DNA from: an uncultured Bacilli bacterium
GTDB lineage: Bacteria > Bacillota_I > Bacilli_A > RF39 > UBA660
Direction: 5' to 3'
Assembly: GCA_934088535.1 (NCBI GenBank)
Contig: CAKOJC010000011.1
Span: forward strand, 1 to 35,184
DNA: 35,184 nucleotides
The position numbers were made by a program, and so were the translations under genes. This document shows, in pieces, positions 1-8,170 of this stretch. Position 1 is the stretch's first letter, and each line of letters opens with the position of its first letter. The notes beneath the pieces are model-generated. The model had not been told where the DNA came from and made no database searches. It was given only the letters and a program-made list of their open reading frames with translations.

Positions 1-85
1 TGGAGCTTGTGCTAAACATCAAAGACATATTGCTAATCAAATTAAGATTGCTAGATATATGGCTTTATTACCATATATAAAATAG
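1..85 (+). CDS. rpsR: 30S ribosomal protein bS18, C-terminal end (partial)
   Basis: The window opens inside this gene; reading from base 2, the last 27 codons end in TAG at 83-85. The residues GACAKHQRHIANQIKIARYM followed by ALLPYIK match the conserved C-terminus of bS18 (AKHQR...ALLPF/Y in the family). bS18 sits on the platform of the small ribosomal subunit next to bS6. The start and most of the gene lie outside the window. A strong terminator follows, so this is the end of its transcription unit. Confidence 0.93.
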   Translation, partial: GACAKHQRHIANQIKIARYMALLPYIK

Positions 86-96
86 TTATAAATATT

Positions 97-120
97 AAGT
101 AGTAGAAATACTACTTTTTT
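97..120 (+). terminator. Rho-independent terminator after rpsR
   Basis: An eight-base stem AAGTAGTA/TACTACTT closes a GAAA tetraloop and is followed by a short T run. It lies 12 bases past the rpsR stop. Confidence 0.85.
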
Positions 121-137
121 AATTGTAAAGTTTTTCT

Positions 138-165
138 TTGTGCCTTGAATTTTAATCTATATAAT
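138..165 (+). promoter_or_regulatory. Likely sigma-A promoter for the small Sm-like gene
   Basis: TTGTGC at 138-143 and a perfect TATAAT at 160-165 are separated by 16 bases. The start codon at 191 follows about 20 bases after the expected transcription start. Confidence 0.55.
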
Positions 166-190
166 GATAGATTGTATATGGAGGTATATC

Positions 191-361
191 ATGGAAAAAT
201 TTTTATCTAAAAAGGTTATTATTGCGACAATTACAGGTGGAGCTTATGGAATGTCTAATTCTTATAAGGGAGTTGTAACATCTTTTGATGATGAATATAT
301 TTGTCTAGATGAAAAAACATATATTGCTATAAAATATATAGCATCTATAACTATAAAATAA
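191..361 (+). CDS. Small Sm-like-fold protein, 56 residues (DUF6897-like)
   Basis: A short protein starting MEKFLSKKVIIATITGGAYG. The ATG at 191 is chosen over an in-frame upstream ATG at 164 because GGAGG at 180-184 sits six bases before it, while 164 has no site. The alternation of short beta strands (KVIIATITGG, KGVVTSFDDEYICLDE, TYIAIKYIASITI) resembles small SH3/Sm-like barrels of Gram-positive bacteria, in which a glycine-rich turn is followed by an I-x-L-x-x-K strand and an I-x-x-I strand. There is no membrane segment or catalytic motif. The family name comes from general resemblance only and the function is unknown. It has its own promoter and terminator, so it is probably monocistronic. 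Confidence 0.7.
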   Translation: MEKFLSKKVIIATITGGAYGMSNSYKGVVTSFDDEYICLDEKTYIAIKYIASITIK

Positions 362-377
362 ATTATATTAAATATTT

Positions 378-406
378 AATGAAAATATTATTATTTTCAT
401 TTTTTA
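378..406 (+). terminator. Terminator of the small Sm-like gene
   Basis: A ten-base stem AATGAAAATA/TATTTTCATT with loop TTAT, followed by TTTTATT. Confidence 0.75.
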
Positions 407-410
407 TTGC

Positions 411-444
411 AATAAAAAAGAGATAATTATCTACGATTATCTCT
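411..444 (-). terminator. Terminator of the YugP-like gene, overlapping its stop codon
   Basis: On the minus strand a nine-base stem AGAGATAAT/ATTATCTCT is followed by six T. The stop codon at 427-429 lies inside the hairpin. Confidence 0.75.
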
Positions 445-1095
445 ATTTATAAGTATTAATCTAAGTATTTGTAATGCTTCTGCTAAGAAACCTGCAACAT
501 ATGTGAATGCTGCTGCATTTAGTACGCTGTTAGTTCCATTTATATTTTTTTTACTATAAAGTCCTATATCCTTTAATTGCTCTTTTGCTTTAGAGGAAGC
601 ATTAAATTCAACTGGGAGAGTTATTAATTGAAATAATAAACCAACAAGTAGAAGTATAATACCTATATCAATAAAGTCAAATGCAGATGCTGCAAAACCT
701 ATAATTATAAATAAGCTAGATATATGAGATGTGAAGTTTACTATTGGTACTAGAAAACTTCTAAATCTTAAGAAGAAATATCCCTCTTTATTTTGTATTG
801 CATGTCCTACTTCATGAGCTGCGACTGCTGCTGAGCTAATACTTTTCCCTCTATAAATATTAGAAGATAAAACTACTTTCTTTTTTCTTGGATCATAATA
901 GTCAGTAAGTTCTCCACTTGTTTCATATATTTCTATATTATTAAGTCCATTTTTATCAAGAATCATTCTTGCAACCTCTTTACCAGTTAATTTTTTGTCA
1001 TTTTCAATACTTGAATATCTTGAATAAGAACTTTTAATACTAAGTTGAGCAACTAAAGGTATTAGAATAATTAACAATATTAATAAAAAATCCAT
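427..1095 (-). CDS. YugP-like membrane zinc metallopeptidase
   Basis: Neutral zinc metallopeptidase of the Zn_peptidase_2 (YugP) family, about 222 residues. The zinc-binding HEVGH motif lies in AAVAAHEVGHAIQ, directly before a conserved-looking GYFFLRFRSFLVP stretch. An N-terminal hydrophobic segment (FLLILLIILIPLVAQ) and two central hydrophobic segments make it an integral membrane protein. The ATG at 1095 (MDFLLIL) is preferred to the GTG at 1110, since a weak GGTGA site lies just before it; the longer form cannot be excluded. The gene runs leftward with its own terminator. Substrates of this family are not established; a role in membrane protein quality control is inference. Confidence 0.85.
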   Translation of the reverse strand: MDFLLILLIILIPLVAQLSIKSSYSRYSSIENDKKLTGKEVARMILDKNGLNNIEIYETSGELTDYYDPRKKKVVLSSNIYRGKSISSAAVAAHEVGHAIQNKEGYFFLRFRSFLVPIVNFTSHISSLFIIIGFAASAFDFIDIGIILLLVGLLFQLITLPVEFNASSKAKEQLKDIGLYSKKNINGTNSVLNAAAFTYVAGFLAEALQILRLILINRDNRR

Positions 1096-1144
1096 TTCAA
1101 TCACCAACACAATAATAACATATTATTGTGAAAGATTTAAGAAA

Positions 1145-2461
1145 TTATACCTTAAAACCTATAGATGGTGTGTAATTTTTAATATTTAAAGTATCTTTTA
1201 TAGAATTTTTATCTAATTTTATTTTATTAATTTTTAAGTTATTTAATTTTTTATCTATAGATTTAGCTTCTTTAAATTTTTTATTTTTCAATAGTTCTAT
1301 TTTCATTGTTAATAACTTGTTAGTTTCTTTTTTAATAGAAGTGTTATTTATTTTTGTTTTAGTGCATATTAGATCTAGTAATTCTAGACTTTTGTCAGGA
1401 TTCTTTTTTGTTTTATCTTTATCTGTAATATTTACTATATATTTTAAGTCATTGCCACTAATTTTTACGTTATGAAATTTTTCATAGTATTTTTTTGTAT
1501 TTTTTAGTATATTTAATGTTTCATCCTTTGTTGGTTCATTTACTTTTATTATTTGGAATCTTCTATTAAGTGCTTTATCTTTTGAAATGGTTTTATTATA
1601 TTCATTTATTGTAGTAGCACCTATACATTTTATTTTGTTTCTTGCTAGATATGGTTTTAGAATGTTTGAGGCGTCTATTGCGCCTTCTGCGCCTCCTGCA
1701 CCAACCATTGTGTGTATTTCATCAATAAATAGAATTAAGTCTTCATTACTTTCAAATTCGTTTATAATCTTTTCTATTTTTTCTTCAAAATCTCCTCTAT
1801 ACCTAGTACCACTTACTATTGAAGAAATAGTTAATTCAATTATTTGTTTGTTTTTTAAATATTCTGGTACTTGATCTTTATTTATTTTTTCAGCTAAGGC
1901 TTCTACTATAGCTGTTTTACCCACACCTGCTTCCCCAATTAAAATAGCATTACTTTTATCTTTTTTGCATAATGCTTCTATTAACTCATTTAATTCTTTA
2001 TCTCTTCCAGTAATATTATAATTTTTATTTTTTACTTTTTCATTTAGATTAACTCCGTATTTCAAATTATTTTCATTTAAAAGCTTTTTATATATTTTAT
2101 TAATATTTACTTTTTGATTATTTAATATTGTTATAGCTATACCATCATTATTTTTTATTATGTTTAGTAACACATTTTTAAGTGTTATTTTGTTATCTTC
2201 TACAGAGTCTAATATTATTTTCTTTAATAGTGGTGTATAGGTTGGGATAATAGTTTTATTATCTTTTTTTATAAATTTATTTATTTCTTTTATAAACTCT
2301 TTTTTGTTTATTTCGTTTTTTAATATATTGGATATTTCATTGTTTATAGATAGTGCTCCAACTATTAAATGTTCTGTTCCTATAAAATTATGTTTGAGTT
2401 TTATTGCTTCTCTTTCACTTTGTTTTAATGCTTTTATTAAATTTTCATCATATTCTATCAT
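1145..2461 (-). CDS. ClpC-like ATPase with a single AAA+ domain (D2 missing)
   Basis: 438 residues. An N-terminal Clp repeat domain (about 1-130, with KHNFIGTEHL typical of ClpC) leads into one AAA+ domain. That domain has Walker A GEAGVGKT (176-183), Walker B LILFIDE (242-248), sensor-1 region IGATTINEY and arginine finger LNRRF (300-301). Residues 380-412 form a UVR-like coiled middle segment. The protein ends just where ClpC normally enters D2 (compare the family's WTGIPV with NYTPSIGFKV here), so the second ATPase ring, which carries the ClpP-docking loop, is absent. Ordinary ClpC is about 810 residues. The downstream gap of 34 bases leaves no room for a frameshifted D2. Curiously the C-terminus reads IGF, the tripeptide used by Clp ATPases to bind ClpP. 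No ribosome binding site is visible at the ATG; CATAAT lies 9 bases upstream, so a leaderless transcript is possible. Confidence 0.85.
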   Translation of the reverse strand: MIEYDENLIKALKQSEREAIKLKHNFIGTEHLIVGALSINNEISNILKNEINKKEFIKEINKFIKKDNKTIIPTYTPLLKKIILDSVEDNKITLKNVLLNIIKNNDGIAITILNNQKVNINKIYKKLLNENNLKYGVNLNEKVKNKNYNITGRDKELNELIEALCKKDKSNAILIGEAGVGKTAIVEALAEKINKDQVPEYLKNKQIIELTISSIVSGTRYRGDFEEKIEKIINEFESNEDLILFIDEIHTMVGAGGAEGAIDASNILKPYLARNKIKCIGATTINEYNKTISKDKALNRRFQIIKVNEPTKDETLNILKNTKKYYEKFHNVKISGNDLKYIVNITDKDKTKKNPDKSLELLDLICTKTKINNTSIKKETNKLLTMKIELLKNKKFKEAKSIDKKLNNLKINKIKLDKNSIKDTLNIKNYTPSIGFKV

Positions 2462-2484
2462 ATATTAATATTATGTTTTGAATG

Positions 2485-2514
2485 CAAAAAAAAATACAGA
2501 ATTTAATCTGTATT
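2485..2514 (-). terminator. Terminator of the YfcC-like carrier gene
   Basis: On the minus strand AATACAGA/TCTGTATT pairs around a six-base loop, followed by eight T. It sits between the carrier gene and the ClpC-like gene, so the latter needs its own promoter in 2462-2484. Confidence 0.85.
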
Positions 2515-2519
2515 TAATT

Positions 2520-3932
2520 TTATATTAGCATTGCGGCTACTGTAGTTAGAATTACAATTCCAAATAGTACTAATGCTAGTTTCCAAGTTTTTTTAATCCA
2601 TTCAGTATAAGGAATATTTAAGTAAGTAAGTCCTAATACTAAGGCTGCACTTGTTGGTACTACAAACATTGTAACACCATAAAGTCCTTGAATTAATGTT
2701 CCTGTAACAACTGTACTAGCACCTTCAGCAGCTATTTGTGGAATAACGTAGTTAGCTACATATAGCATATCTACGTGTAATGCTGAACCAAGGATTGTTG
2801 CAACTGTTGTAAAGAAAATATTGAATTTACTAGTTGCTCCTAAGATCCATCCTGCTACTGTTGGGTAGAACATTGTATTACCAGCAAAGTAGATAACACA
2901 ATATACCATTACTACCATTAATGCTGATGGTAACATTTTTTTAGCTCCATCTGCCATATATGAGAACATATCTCTATGTTTCATTCTATAGAATCTTCCA
3001 AGTAGTAATGCTGCAAGAATACACATAACTGCCATTTCAGCATAATACCAATTACCAAATTCTTCGATTGTACCAAAGATGTTTTTAAAGATTTCAAAAT
3101 CTTTAATTTTAACACCCATAACTGTTTCATTTAATTTAGTGAATATACTTACATTAAATGTAGATGTCCAACTAGTACAAGCTACTATTAATAGTACAAA
3201 TAATAATGCAAAGATTACTATGATTGGTACTACTGAATATTTATTAGCGTTCTTTTCACCAATAAATAAATCGTTATCGATTGCATTTTCAATTTTGTTT
3301 TCTACCTTTTTAACTGTAGTGTGTTTAGCTTTAACTAAATAGAATATTAATGCTGCTAATGATAATACTAATATAGCAACTCTGTACCATATACCAACAC
3401 TTAATTTATCTACTGATAATTGTTCGTTGATTACACCAGTAATATTGTAACTAATTGTACTACCAATTGTACCTACTAACATAGCACCAAATGTTGCTAC
3501 TGCAGCAGTTATTTTATCATATCCCATTGATAGAATAATACTAATAATTAATGGGAAGAAGATAAATAGTAGTAGTCCATAGTTAAACACTGAAGTTAAT
3601 GCTACGATAATGATTGAAGCAATAAGTAAGAATACTATTTCCTTTCCTCTAAATTTGCTTGCTATTTTTTCAATCCATGCTCTATATTTTCCAGTTTTAC
3701 CAAGTACTCCATAAAGGGCTCCTACTGAAACTAGAAAGATAAATATTTGGATGAAATATTTAAATTCGAATGCTCCAAAGATTAATTGGAAAAAATCAAA
3801 GAAACCAATTCTATATTTTCCAAGTTCTGCAAGTTCTCCTGAATTGAAGTAACTAGCTGGAACAAACCAAGTTATTACTACTATAGCAAGTAGTGTAAAC
3901 ATGATTATTTTAAATAATCCAGTTTTTTTCAT
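2520..3932 (-). CDS. YfcC/DcuC-family membrane carrier
   Basis: 470 residues, almost wholly hydrophobic, with about 11-13 predicted membrane spans. The family hallmarks seen are the N-terminal WFVPASYF region after the first span, a long first half with GSTISYNITG, and the C-terminal VVPTSAALVLGLTYLNIPYTEW block, which resembles YfcC proteins of the DcuC superfamily. Relatives carry C4-dicarboxylates, or basic amino acids as antiporters, so the substrate cannot be read from sequence. Start: ATG at 3932 preceded by GAGGAGG eight bases upstream. It has its own terminator and is probably transcribed alone. Confidence 0.8.
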   Translation of the reverse strand: MKKTGLFKIIMFTLLAIVVITWFVPASYFNSGELAELGKYRIGFFDFFQLIFGAFEFKYFIQIFIFLVSVGALYGVLGKTGKYRAWIEKIASKFRGKEIVFLLIASIIIVALTSVFNYGLLLFIFFPLIISIILSMGYDKITAAVATFGAMLVGTIGSTISYNITGVINEQLSVDKLSVGIWYRVAILVLSLAALIFYLVKAKHTTVKKVENKIENAIDNDLFIGEKNANKYSVVPIIVIFALLFVLLIVACTSWTSTFNVSIFTKLNETVMGVKIKDFEIFKNIFGTIEEFGNWYYAEMAVMCILAALLLGRFYRMKHRDMFSYMADGAKKMLPSALMVVMVYCVIYFAGNTMFYPTVAGWILGATSKFNIFFTTVATILGSALHVDMLYVANYVIPQIAAEGASTVVTGTLIQGLYGVTMFVVPTSAALVLGLTYLNIPYTEWIKKTWKLALVLFGIVILTTVAAMLI

Positions 3933-3963
3933 CTCATAATCCTCCTCAATTGTTATTATATAA

Positions 3964-3995
3964 TAAAAAAACTAGTAAATTCAAGAAAATACTAG
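3964..3995 (-). terminator. Terminator of dusB
   Basis: CTAGTA/TACTAG stem with flanking A and T tracts; on the minus strand it ends in seven T. Confidence 0.75.
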
Positions 3996-4003
3996 CTTTT
4001 TTA

Positions 4004-4996
4004 TTATTTTTCACAAGATAAACAAGATATATGATTATAAATTTTATTTAAACAATTATTAAATTCTTCTTCTGTTTTGCAAGTTACTATTTCTTGTTTT
4101 AATTCTTTTGATTTTGGAATGTATTTTAAATATGCGAGTGCATGCGTTTTAATATCGAGTAATGCTTTTCTTTCGTTTGTATTCTTTTTAAGTAATTCAT
4201 AGTGATATTTTAGCATATCTATTCTATCTTTATATGTTGGTTCATCTATTATTTTACCATTCTCTATATATTCTACACATTCTTTTATAATCCATGGGTT
4301 ACCTATAGATGCTCTTCCAATCATTACCGCATCGCATCCTGTTTCTTCAAGCATTCTTTTAGCGTCTTCCTTAGTATGTATGTCTCCGTTTCCAATTACA
4401 GCTATGTTCACTGCGTCTTTGACTTTTTTAATAAGGGTCCAATCCGCATTACCAGTGTAAGCTTGTTCTCTTGTTCTTGGATGTATTGCAATTGCAGATG
4501 CGCCTGCTTTTTCTATTAGTTTTGCGACTTCCACACAGTTAATTGAATCTTTATTCCATCCTGATCTAATTTTAACAGTAACAGGTGTATTAACATTCTT
4601 TACAACAGCAGAAACTATTTCATAAATTTTTTCAGGATTTTTTAAAAGTCCAGAGCCTGCTTGTGATTTAAGTGCAACTTTAGGTACAGGGCATCCCATA
4701 TTTATATCTATAATGTCTGGGCGTGCATTTTCTTCAACATATTTAGCGGCTTTTATGAAAGAATCTGCGTCGCTTCCAAATATTTGTAGTGATATAGGTC
4801 TTTCTTCATCATTTATTTTTAACATATCTATAGTATTCTTACTATTATAAATAATTCCCATGTTACTTACCATTTCTGAATATATAAGACCTGGGTTCAT
4901 ACTTTTTAGAATCATTCTATAAGATTCATTAGATATACCAGCCATAGGTGCACATACAATTCTATTACTAATTTTTACTTTTCCAATATTCCACAT
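4004..4996 (-). CDS. dusB: tRNA-dihydrouridine synthase (DusB type)
   Basis: Flavoenzyme that reduces uridine to dihydrouridine in the tRNA D-loop with FMN and NADPH. 330 residues, the normal size. Diagnostic pieces: APMAGISNESYR (16-27), catalytic cysteine C102 in NMGCPVPK, KIRSGW (142-147), IHPRTREQAYTG (171-182; H172 and R174), and the FMN phosphate-binding GNGDI (202-206) and IGRASIGNPW (226-235). All key residues are present, so it should be active. The start at 4996 has GAGG seven bases upstream. The C-terminus ends CLSCEK. In many Firmicutes dusB lies near lysS; here it lies between a carrier and a surface protein and appears monocistronic. Confidence 0.95.
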   Translation of the reverse strand: MWNIGKVKISNRIVCAPMAGISNESYRMILKSMNPGLIYSEMVSNMGIIYNSKNTIDMLKINDEERPISLQIFGSDADSFIKAAKYVEENARPDIIDINMGCPVPKVALKSQAGSGLLKNPEKIYEIVSAVVKNVNTPVTVKIRSGWNKDSINCVEVAKLIEKAGASAIAIHPRTREQAYTGNADWTLIKKVKDAVNIAVIGNGDIHTKEDAKRMLEETGCDAVMIGRASIGNPWIIKECVEYIENGKIIDEPTYKDRIDMLKYHYELLKKNTNERKALLDIKTHALAYLKYIPKSKELKQEIVTCKTEEEFNNCLNKIYNHISCLSCEK

Positions 4997-5043
4997 AAAA
5001 TTTCCTCATAGATAATTTAACATTTTATAAACATTTTTTCAAT

Positions 5044-5067
5044 AAAAAAAGCGATTACTCGCTTTTT
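5044..5067 (-). terminator. Terminator of the cysteine-repeat protein gene
   Basis: GCGA/TCGC stem extended by five A:T pairs, with a TTAC loop that contains the stop codon of the gene; the same sequence is symmetrical enough to work in either direction. Confidence 0.75.
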
Positions 5068-6116
5068 GTTGCTGTTGCTTTACAACTTATATTAGATTTT
5101 ATTCCTAAGAATGTATATTTTTTAGTAGTTGTATCTATTGATTCTTCTTTAGATGGATTAATGTCTCCACAACTTAGTGACATTTTATATCCTTCTTGAA
5201 TTTTGAAAGTAATTTCGTTATCTTTTCCTTCTTCTATTTCAGCTGAAGTTGAACCATTTAATATTGTTATTTCTTCTGGTAATTCTATCTTAAATGAATA
5301 TTTTTTAGGAGCTGTTTTATTAAATGTTATAGTACATGTGTTATTATCAATTACTTTGTCAATATTAAATGTGTTTTCATTAAATACTCCTTGTTGTAAT
5401 TTACTACTACATTTTATTGTTGGATTTGCATATCCTTCTTTTGGAGTAACTACTTCTTTAATATTTTCTCCATAATTTACTGTTTTGGTAGTTGCTCCAT
5501 CTCCATTTGTTACATTAATATTAACTGTTAATTCTTTTAACTTGAATGATACTGTACATGATACATCTTTTGTTATGGAATTTATTGTTAAAGTATTTTT
5601 TGTTTCATCCCAAGATGTTTGCTTATTATCTGAACAGATTGTATTATTAAATGTATATCCTTCAGCTGGTTTAATAATAAATTGTCCATCTTGTTCTCTT
5701 GCAATATATTTTGGATTATTTTCATCTAATGTTGCATTACTATCTGTTATTGTAAGTGTTACTTCATATTTAGCTTTTACAAAATATAGTTCACAAGTAC
5801 TTTCTTTTTCTTCTTTAGGAATAAATTTCCATTCTTTTGTATTGAAGTCTCCTGTAATATCGTTAGTACAAGTAAATCTTGAGAAAGTATATAATTCATT
5901 TACTGTTTCTATGCCATTTTCATCAGTAGTTTTTTCATTCATTGGCATTTGTTGTACTTCCTGATCTTCTAAAAAATACTTATAAGTAATTGTTCCTTTA
6001 GGTTTTTCTGGTTCAACAGGCTTTCCTTTCTTACTTTCTATAAAACCAATTACACCACCTGTGGTTGCAATTATAAACATAAAAATTAATACTATAAACA
6101 TTCCTTTATTTTTCAT
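5055..6116 (-). CDS. Membrane-anchored extracellular protein with four cysteine-pair repeats
   Basis: 353 residues. One N-terminal membrane anchor (about 6-26, no lipobox) and a Pro/Lys spacer precede four beta-rich repeats of roughly 70-80 residues (about 43-113, 114-195, 196-268, 271-350). Each ends with the pattern eGY...C...(25-29 residues)...C-x-(V/I/A) strand. Cysteine pairs are C83/C108, C161/C187, C236/C261 and C316/C345. The folds resemble InlB B-repeat-like or List_Bact_rpt modules of surface proteins, but the fixed cysteine pairs are distinctive and suggest one disulfide per repeat outside the cell. No sortase motif or enzyme motif is seen. GGAGG lies five bases before the ATG. A role in adhesion or envelope structure is inference. 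Confidence 0.75.
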   Translation of the reverse strand: MKNKGMFIVLIFMFIIATTGGVIGFIESKKGKPVEPEKPKGTITYKYFLEDQEVQQMPMNEKTTDENGIETVNELYTFSRFTCTNDITGDFNTKEWKFIPKEEKESTCELYFVKAKYEVTLTITDSNATLDENNPKYIAREQDGQFIIKPAEGYTFNNTICSDNKQTSWDETKNTLTINSITKDVSCTVSFKLKELTVNINVTNGDGATTKTVNYGENIKEVVTPKEGYANPTIKCSSKLQQGVFNENTFNIDKVIDNNTCTITFNKTAPKKYSFKIELPEEITILNGSTSAEIEEGKDNEITFKIQEGYKMSLSCGDINPSKEESIDTTTKKYTFLGIKSNISCKATATKSE

Positions 6117-6220
6117 TTTTCCTCCACTATTATATAGTAATTTTATAATATATAGTCGTTAATTGTCAAGAATGCATATTTTAATTATACTTAATAATTT
6201 GTAAAAATATGAAAAAACAT

Positions 6221-6249
6221 TTGACAATTCTATATACATTTTATATAAT
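6221..6249 (+). promoter_or_regulatory. Sigma-A promoter of rplM-rpsI
   Basis: Perfect TTGACA (6221-6226) and TATAAT (6244-6249) with a 17-base spacer; transcription should start near 6256. Confidence 0.9.
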
Positions 6250-6255
6250 ATTCCC

Positions 6256-6351
6256 GGTACATTTTAATGGAGATGCAGTTTCTGTGGGAAAGAAATAGCT
6301 ATAGTTGCAAATATAGTGTGCATCAAAGTTGAAGGAAGGAAATAATATATT
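6256..6351 (+). ncRNA. Structured 5' leader of rplM (L13-leader type)
   Basis: The transcript has a leader of about 96 bases before rplM. A closing stem GATGCA (6272-6277) with TGCATC (6319-6324) encloses an inner stem CTATA (6299-6303) with TATAG (6312-6316). Firmicutes carry a known L13 leader in this position, thought to let the ribosomal protein repress its own mRNA. The match is by position and shape; a covariance search with the Rfam L13 leader model would settle it. Confidence 0.6.
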
Positions 6352-6783
6352 ATGAAAACATTTATGTTAAAAAAAGAAGACGTTAAACATAATTGGTATG
6401 TTATTGATGCTGAAGGACAAAACTTAGGTAAAGTTGCTGCTTTAGCTGCTTCTGTATTAAGAGGTAAACATAAACCAACTTATACTCCACATATTGCTTG
6501 TGGTGATAACGTTATTATTATCAATGCTGAAAAGGTAAATTTAACTGGAAACAAATTAAATGATAAAATGTACTATAATCATAGTGGTTATCCAGGTGGC
6601 CTTAGAGAAAGAAATGCTAAGACTATGATTGAAAAATATCCAGTAGAAATGGTAGAAAGAGCTGTTAAAGGTATGCTTCCTAAGAATAGACTTGGAAGAC
6701 AAATCTATAGACAATTATTTGTTTATGCTGGTAATGAACATAAACATGAAGCTCAAAAACCAGAAAGATTAGAGGTAAAGTAA
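6352..6783 (+). CDS. rplM: 50S ribosomal protein uL13
   Basis: 143 residues, full length. Typical blocks: [51 protein letters not shown], and [21 protein letters not shown]. uL13 is an early assembly protein of the large subunit that binds 23S rRNA. The gene is first in an operon with rpsI, with the stop TAA one base before the next ATG, the arrangement found in nearly all bacteria. It is likely controlled by the structured leader. Confidence 0.98.
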   Translation: MKTFMLKKEDVKHNWYVIDAEGQNLGKVAALAASVLRGKHKPTYTPHIACGDNVIIINAEKVNLTGNKLNDKMYYNHSGYPGGLRERNAKTMIEKYPVEMVERAVKGMLPKNRLGRQIYRQLFVYAGNEHKHEAQKPERLEVK

Positions 6784-6784
6784 G

Positions 6785-7180
6785 ATGGCAGAAAAGAATA
6801 AGTATACTGCAATAGGCAGAAGAAAAAGAAGTGTTGCTAAAGTAACTTTAGTTCCAGGAAAAGGTAATATTACTGTTAATGGTAAAGATGTAAAAGATTA
6901 CATGCCTTATGAAACATTAGTTATGGATTTAGTACAACCATTAGAACTTGCTGATTCTAAAGAAAAATATGATATCAATATCGTAGTTAAAGGTGGAGGT
7001 TTTTCTGGACAAACTGGAGCTATTAGATTAGGTATTGCAAGAGCTTTAATGCTTGCTAATGCTGAACATAGACCAGTACTTAAATCAAATGGTATGATTA
7101 CTCGTGATGCTAGAATTAAGGAAAGAAAGAAATATGGACTTAAGAAAGCACGTAGAGCACCTCAATTCAGTAAGAGATAG
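6785..7180 (+). CDS. rpsI: 30S ribosomal protein uS9
   Basis: 131 residues, full length. It begins with the [19 protein letters not shown] block and ends in the invariant [12 protein letters not shown] tail, whose terminal SKR reaches the P-site tRNA. Translationally coupled to rplM, with AGAGGTAAAG as ribosome binding site inside the end of rplM. The 3' end of rpsI is a known insertion target of integrative elements in streptococci and relatives. Here it is followed by a terminator, a repeat pair and accessory genes. Confidence 0.98.
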   Translation: MAEKNKYTAIGRRKRSVAKVTLVPGKGNITVNGKDVKDYMPYETLVMDLVQPLELADSKEKYDINIVVKGGGFSGQTGAIRLGIARALMLANAEHRPVLKSNGMITRDARIKERKKYGLKKARRAPQFSKR

Positions 7181-7198
7181 TAAAATCTATGATAAAAT

Positions 7199-7234
7199 AC
7201 CCTGTAAATCTTGTATTTATGGGGTTTTTATTTT
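7199..7234 (+). terminator. Terminator of the rplM-rpsI operon
   Basis: An 11-base stem (7199-7209 with 7215-7225, two G:T pairs) is followed by TTTTATTTT. Confidence 0.85.
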
Positions 7235-7270
7235 GCTAAGATACTCATTAAACACCATAAAATCTAGTTT

Positions 7271-7289
7271 GTAGCACACAAGTAGCACA
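7271..7289 (+). repeat. Pair of GTAGCACA direct repeats, 11-bp period
   Basis: GTAGCACA at 7271-7278 and again at 7282-7289, 91 bases after the rpsI stop. The size, period and position behind a gene 3' end resemble paired arm-type sites of tyrosine integrases. A similar pair of other sequence lies 83 bases behind the secA stop. No integrase gene is nearby, so this may be the scar of a lost element. Confidence 0.5.
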
Positions 7290-7360
7290 TACTTTATTTT
7301 TACATATTAGAAATTTATTATTTCATGCTATAGTGTTTTTTATAAAGGAAGTGAATAATA

Positions 7361-8170
7361 ATGCAACTAAAAAAAGATGTTATATTAGGTGTAATTATTG
7401 GAGATATAGCAGGATCGAGATTTGAATTAAAAAATAATAAATATGGTAAAAAATTTGAATTTTTACATAAATTTTGTAGATATACAGATGATTCCGTAAT
7501 GACACCTGCAGTTGCAAAGGCATTTTTAGAAACTAAAGATGACTATAGTAACTTTGAAGAAAATGTAATAAATTCTATGACAGAAGTTGGAAGAAAATAT
7601 CCACGCTGTGGATACGGTCCAAGTTTTTATAGATGGATTATGTCTGAAGATCATAAACCATATGGTAGTTTTGGTAATGGATCAGCTATGAGAATTAGTG
7701 CCGTAGGTGTAGTAGCAAAAAGTATAGATGAGGTTAAAAGATTATCTGCAATCGTTACAAATGTTTCACATAATCATCCTGATAGTATAAATGTATCTGA
7801 AGCAAGTGCTGTGGCAATTTATATGGCACTCGATGGGAAAAGCAAAGATGAGATAAAGAAATATATTGAGACAAATTATTTCAAAATAGATGATTTAAAA
7901 ATAAATACTATGAAACCAAAATACTTTCATATCAATTGTATAGAAACAGTTAAACAATCAATAGGAGTATTTTTAGAATCAACTGATTTTGAAGATGCAA
8001 TCAGAAATGCAATAGCACTTGGTGGAGATAGTGACACAATAGGTACAATTACAGGTAGTATAGCATCTGCGTTTTATGGTGTTCCTGAAGATATTAGTAA
8101 AAAGGCTTTAGAGTATTTAGATGATTATTTAATTAAAATTCATGATGATTTTAATGCGAAATATATGTGA
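7361..8170 (+). CDS. ADP-ribosylglycohydrolase family protein
   Basis: 269 residues of the DraG/ARH fold, an all-helical Mg2+ enzyme that removes ADP-ribose from proteins or hydrolyses related conjugates. Metal-binding motifs are complete: GDIAGSRFE (14-22), TDDS (42-45), GNGSAMR (106-111) and GGDSDTIG (221-228; D223, D225, T226). An AAGGAAGTG site precedes the ATG by eight bases. It stands alone after rpsI in what looks like accessory DNA, followed by an Abi gene, so a role in defence or in reversing toxin ADP-ribosylation is possible but inferred; no ART toxin gene is adjacent. Stop is TGA. Confidence 0.88.
   Translation: MQLKKDVILGVIIGDIAGSRFELKNNKYGKKFEFLHKFCRYTDDSVMTPAVAKAFLETKDDYSNFEENVINSMTEVGRKYPRCGYGPSFYRWIMSEDHKPYGSFGNGSAMRISAVGVVAKSIDEVKRLSAIVTNVSHNHPDSINVSEASAVAIYMALDGKSKDEIKKYIETNYFKIDDLKINTMKPKYFHINCIETVKQSIGVFLESTDFEDAIRNAIALGGDSDTIGTITGSIASAFYGVPEDISKKALEYLDDYLIKIHDDFNAKYM

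Noticed and set aside
1096..1144. A frameshifted D2 domain of the ClpC-like gene
   Set aside because: Only a short gap separates the gene from the YugP-like gene, and no D2 motif is found in any frame nearby.
6256..6351. Riboswitch or T-box before rplM
   Set aside because: No T-box sequence or known ligand-aptamer core; position and shape fit an L13-type leader better.
7271..7289. CRISPR repeat
   Set aside because: Only two eight-base copies with a three-base gap; no array, no spacers and no cas genes anywhere in the window.
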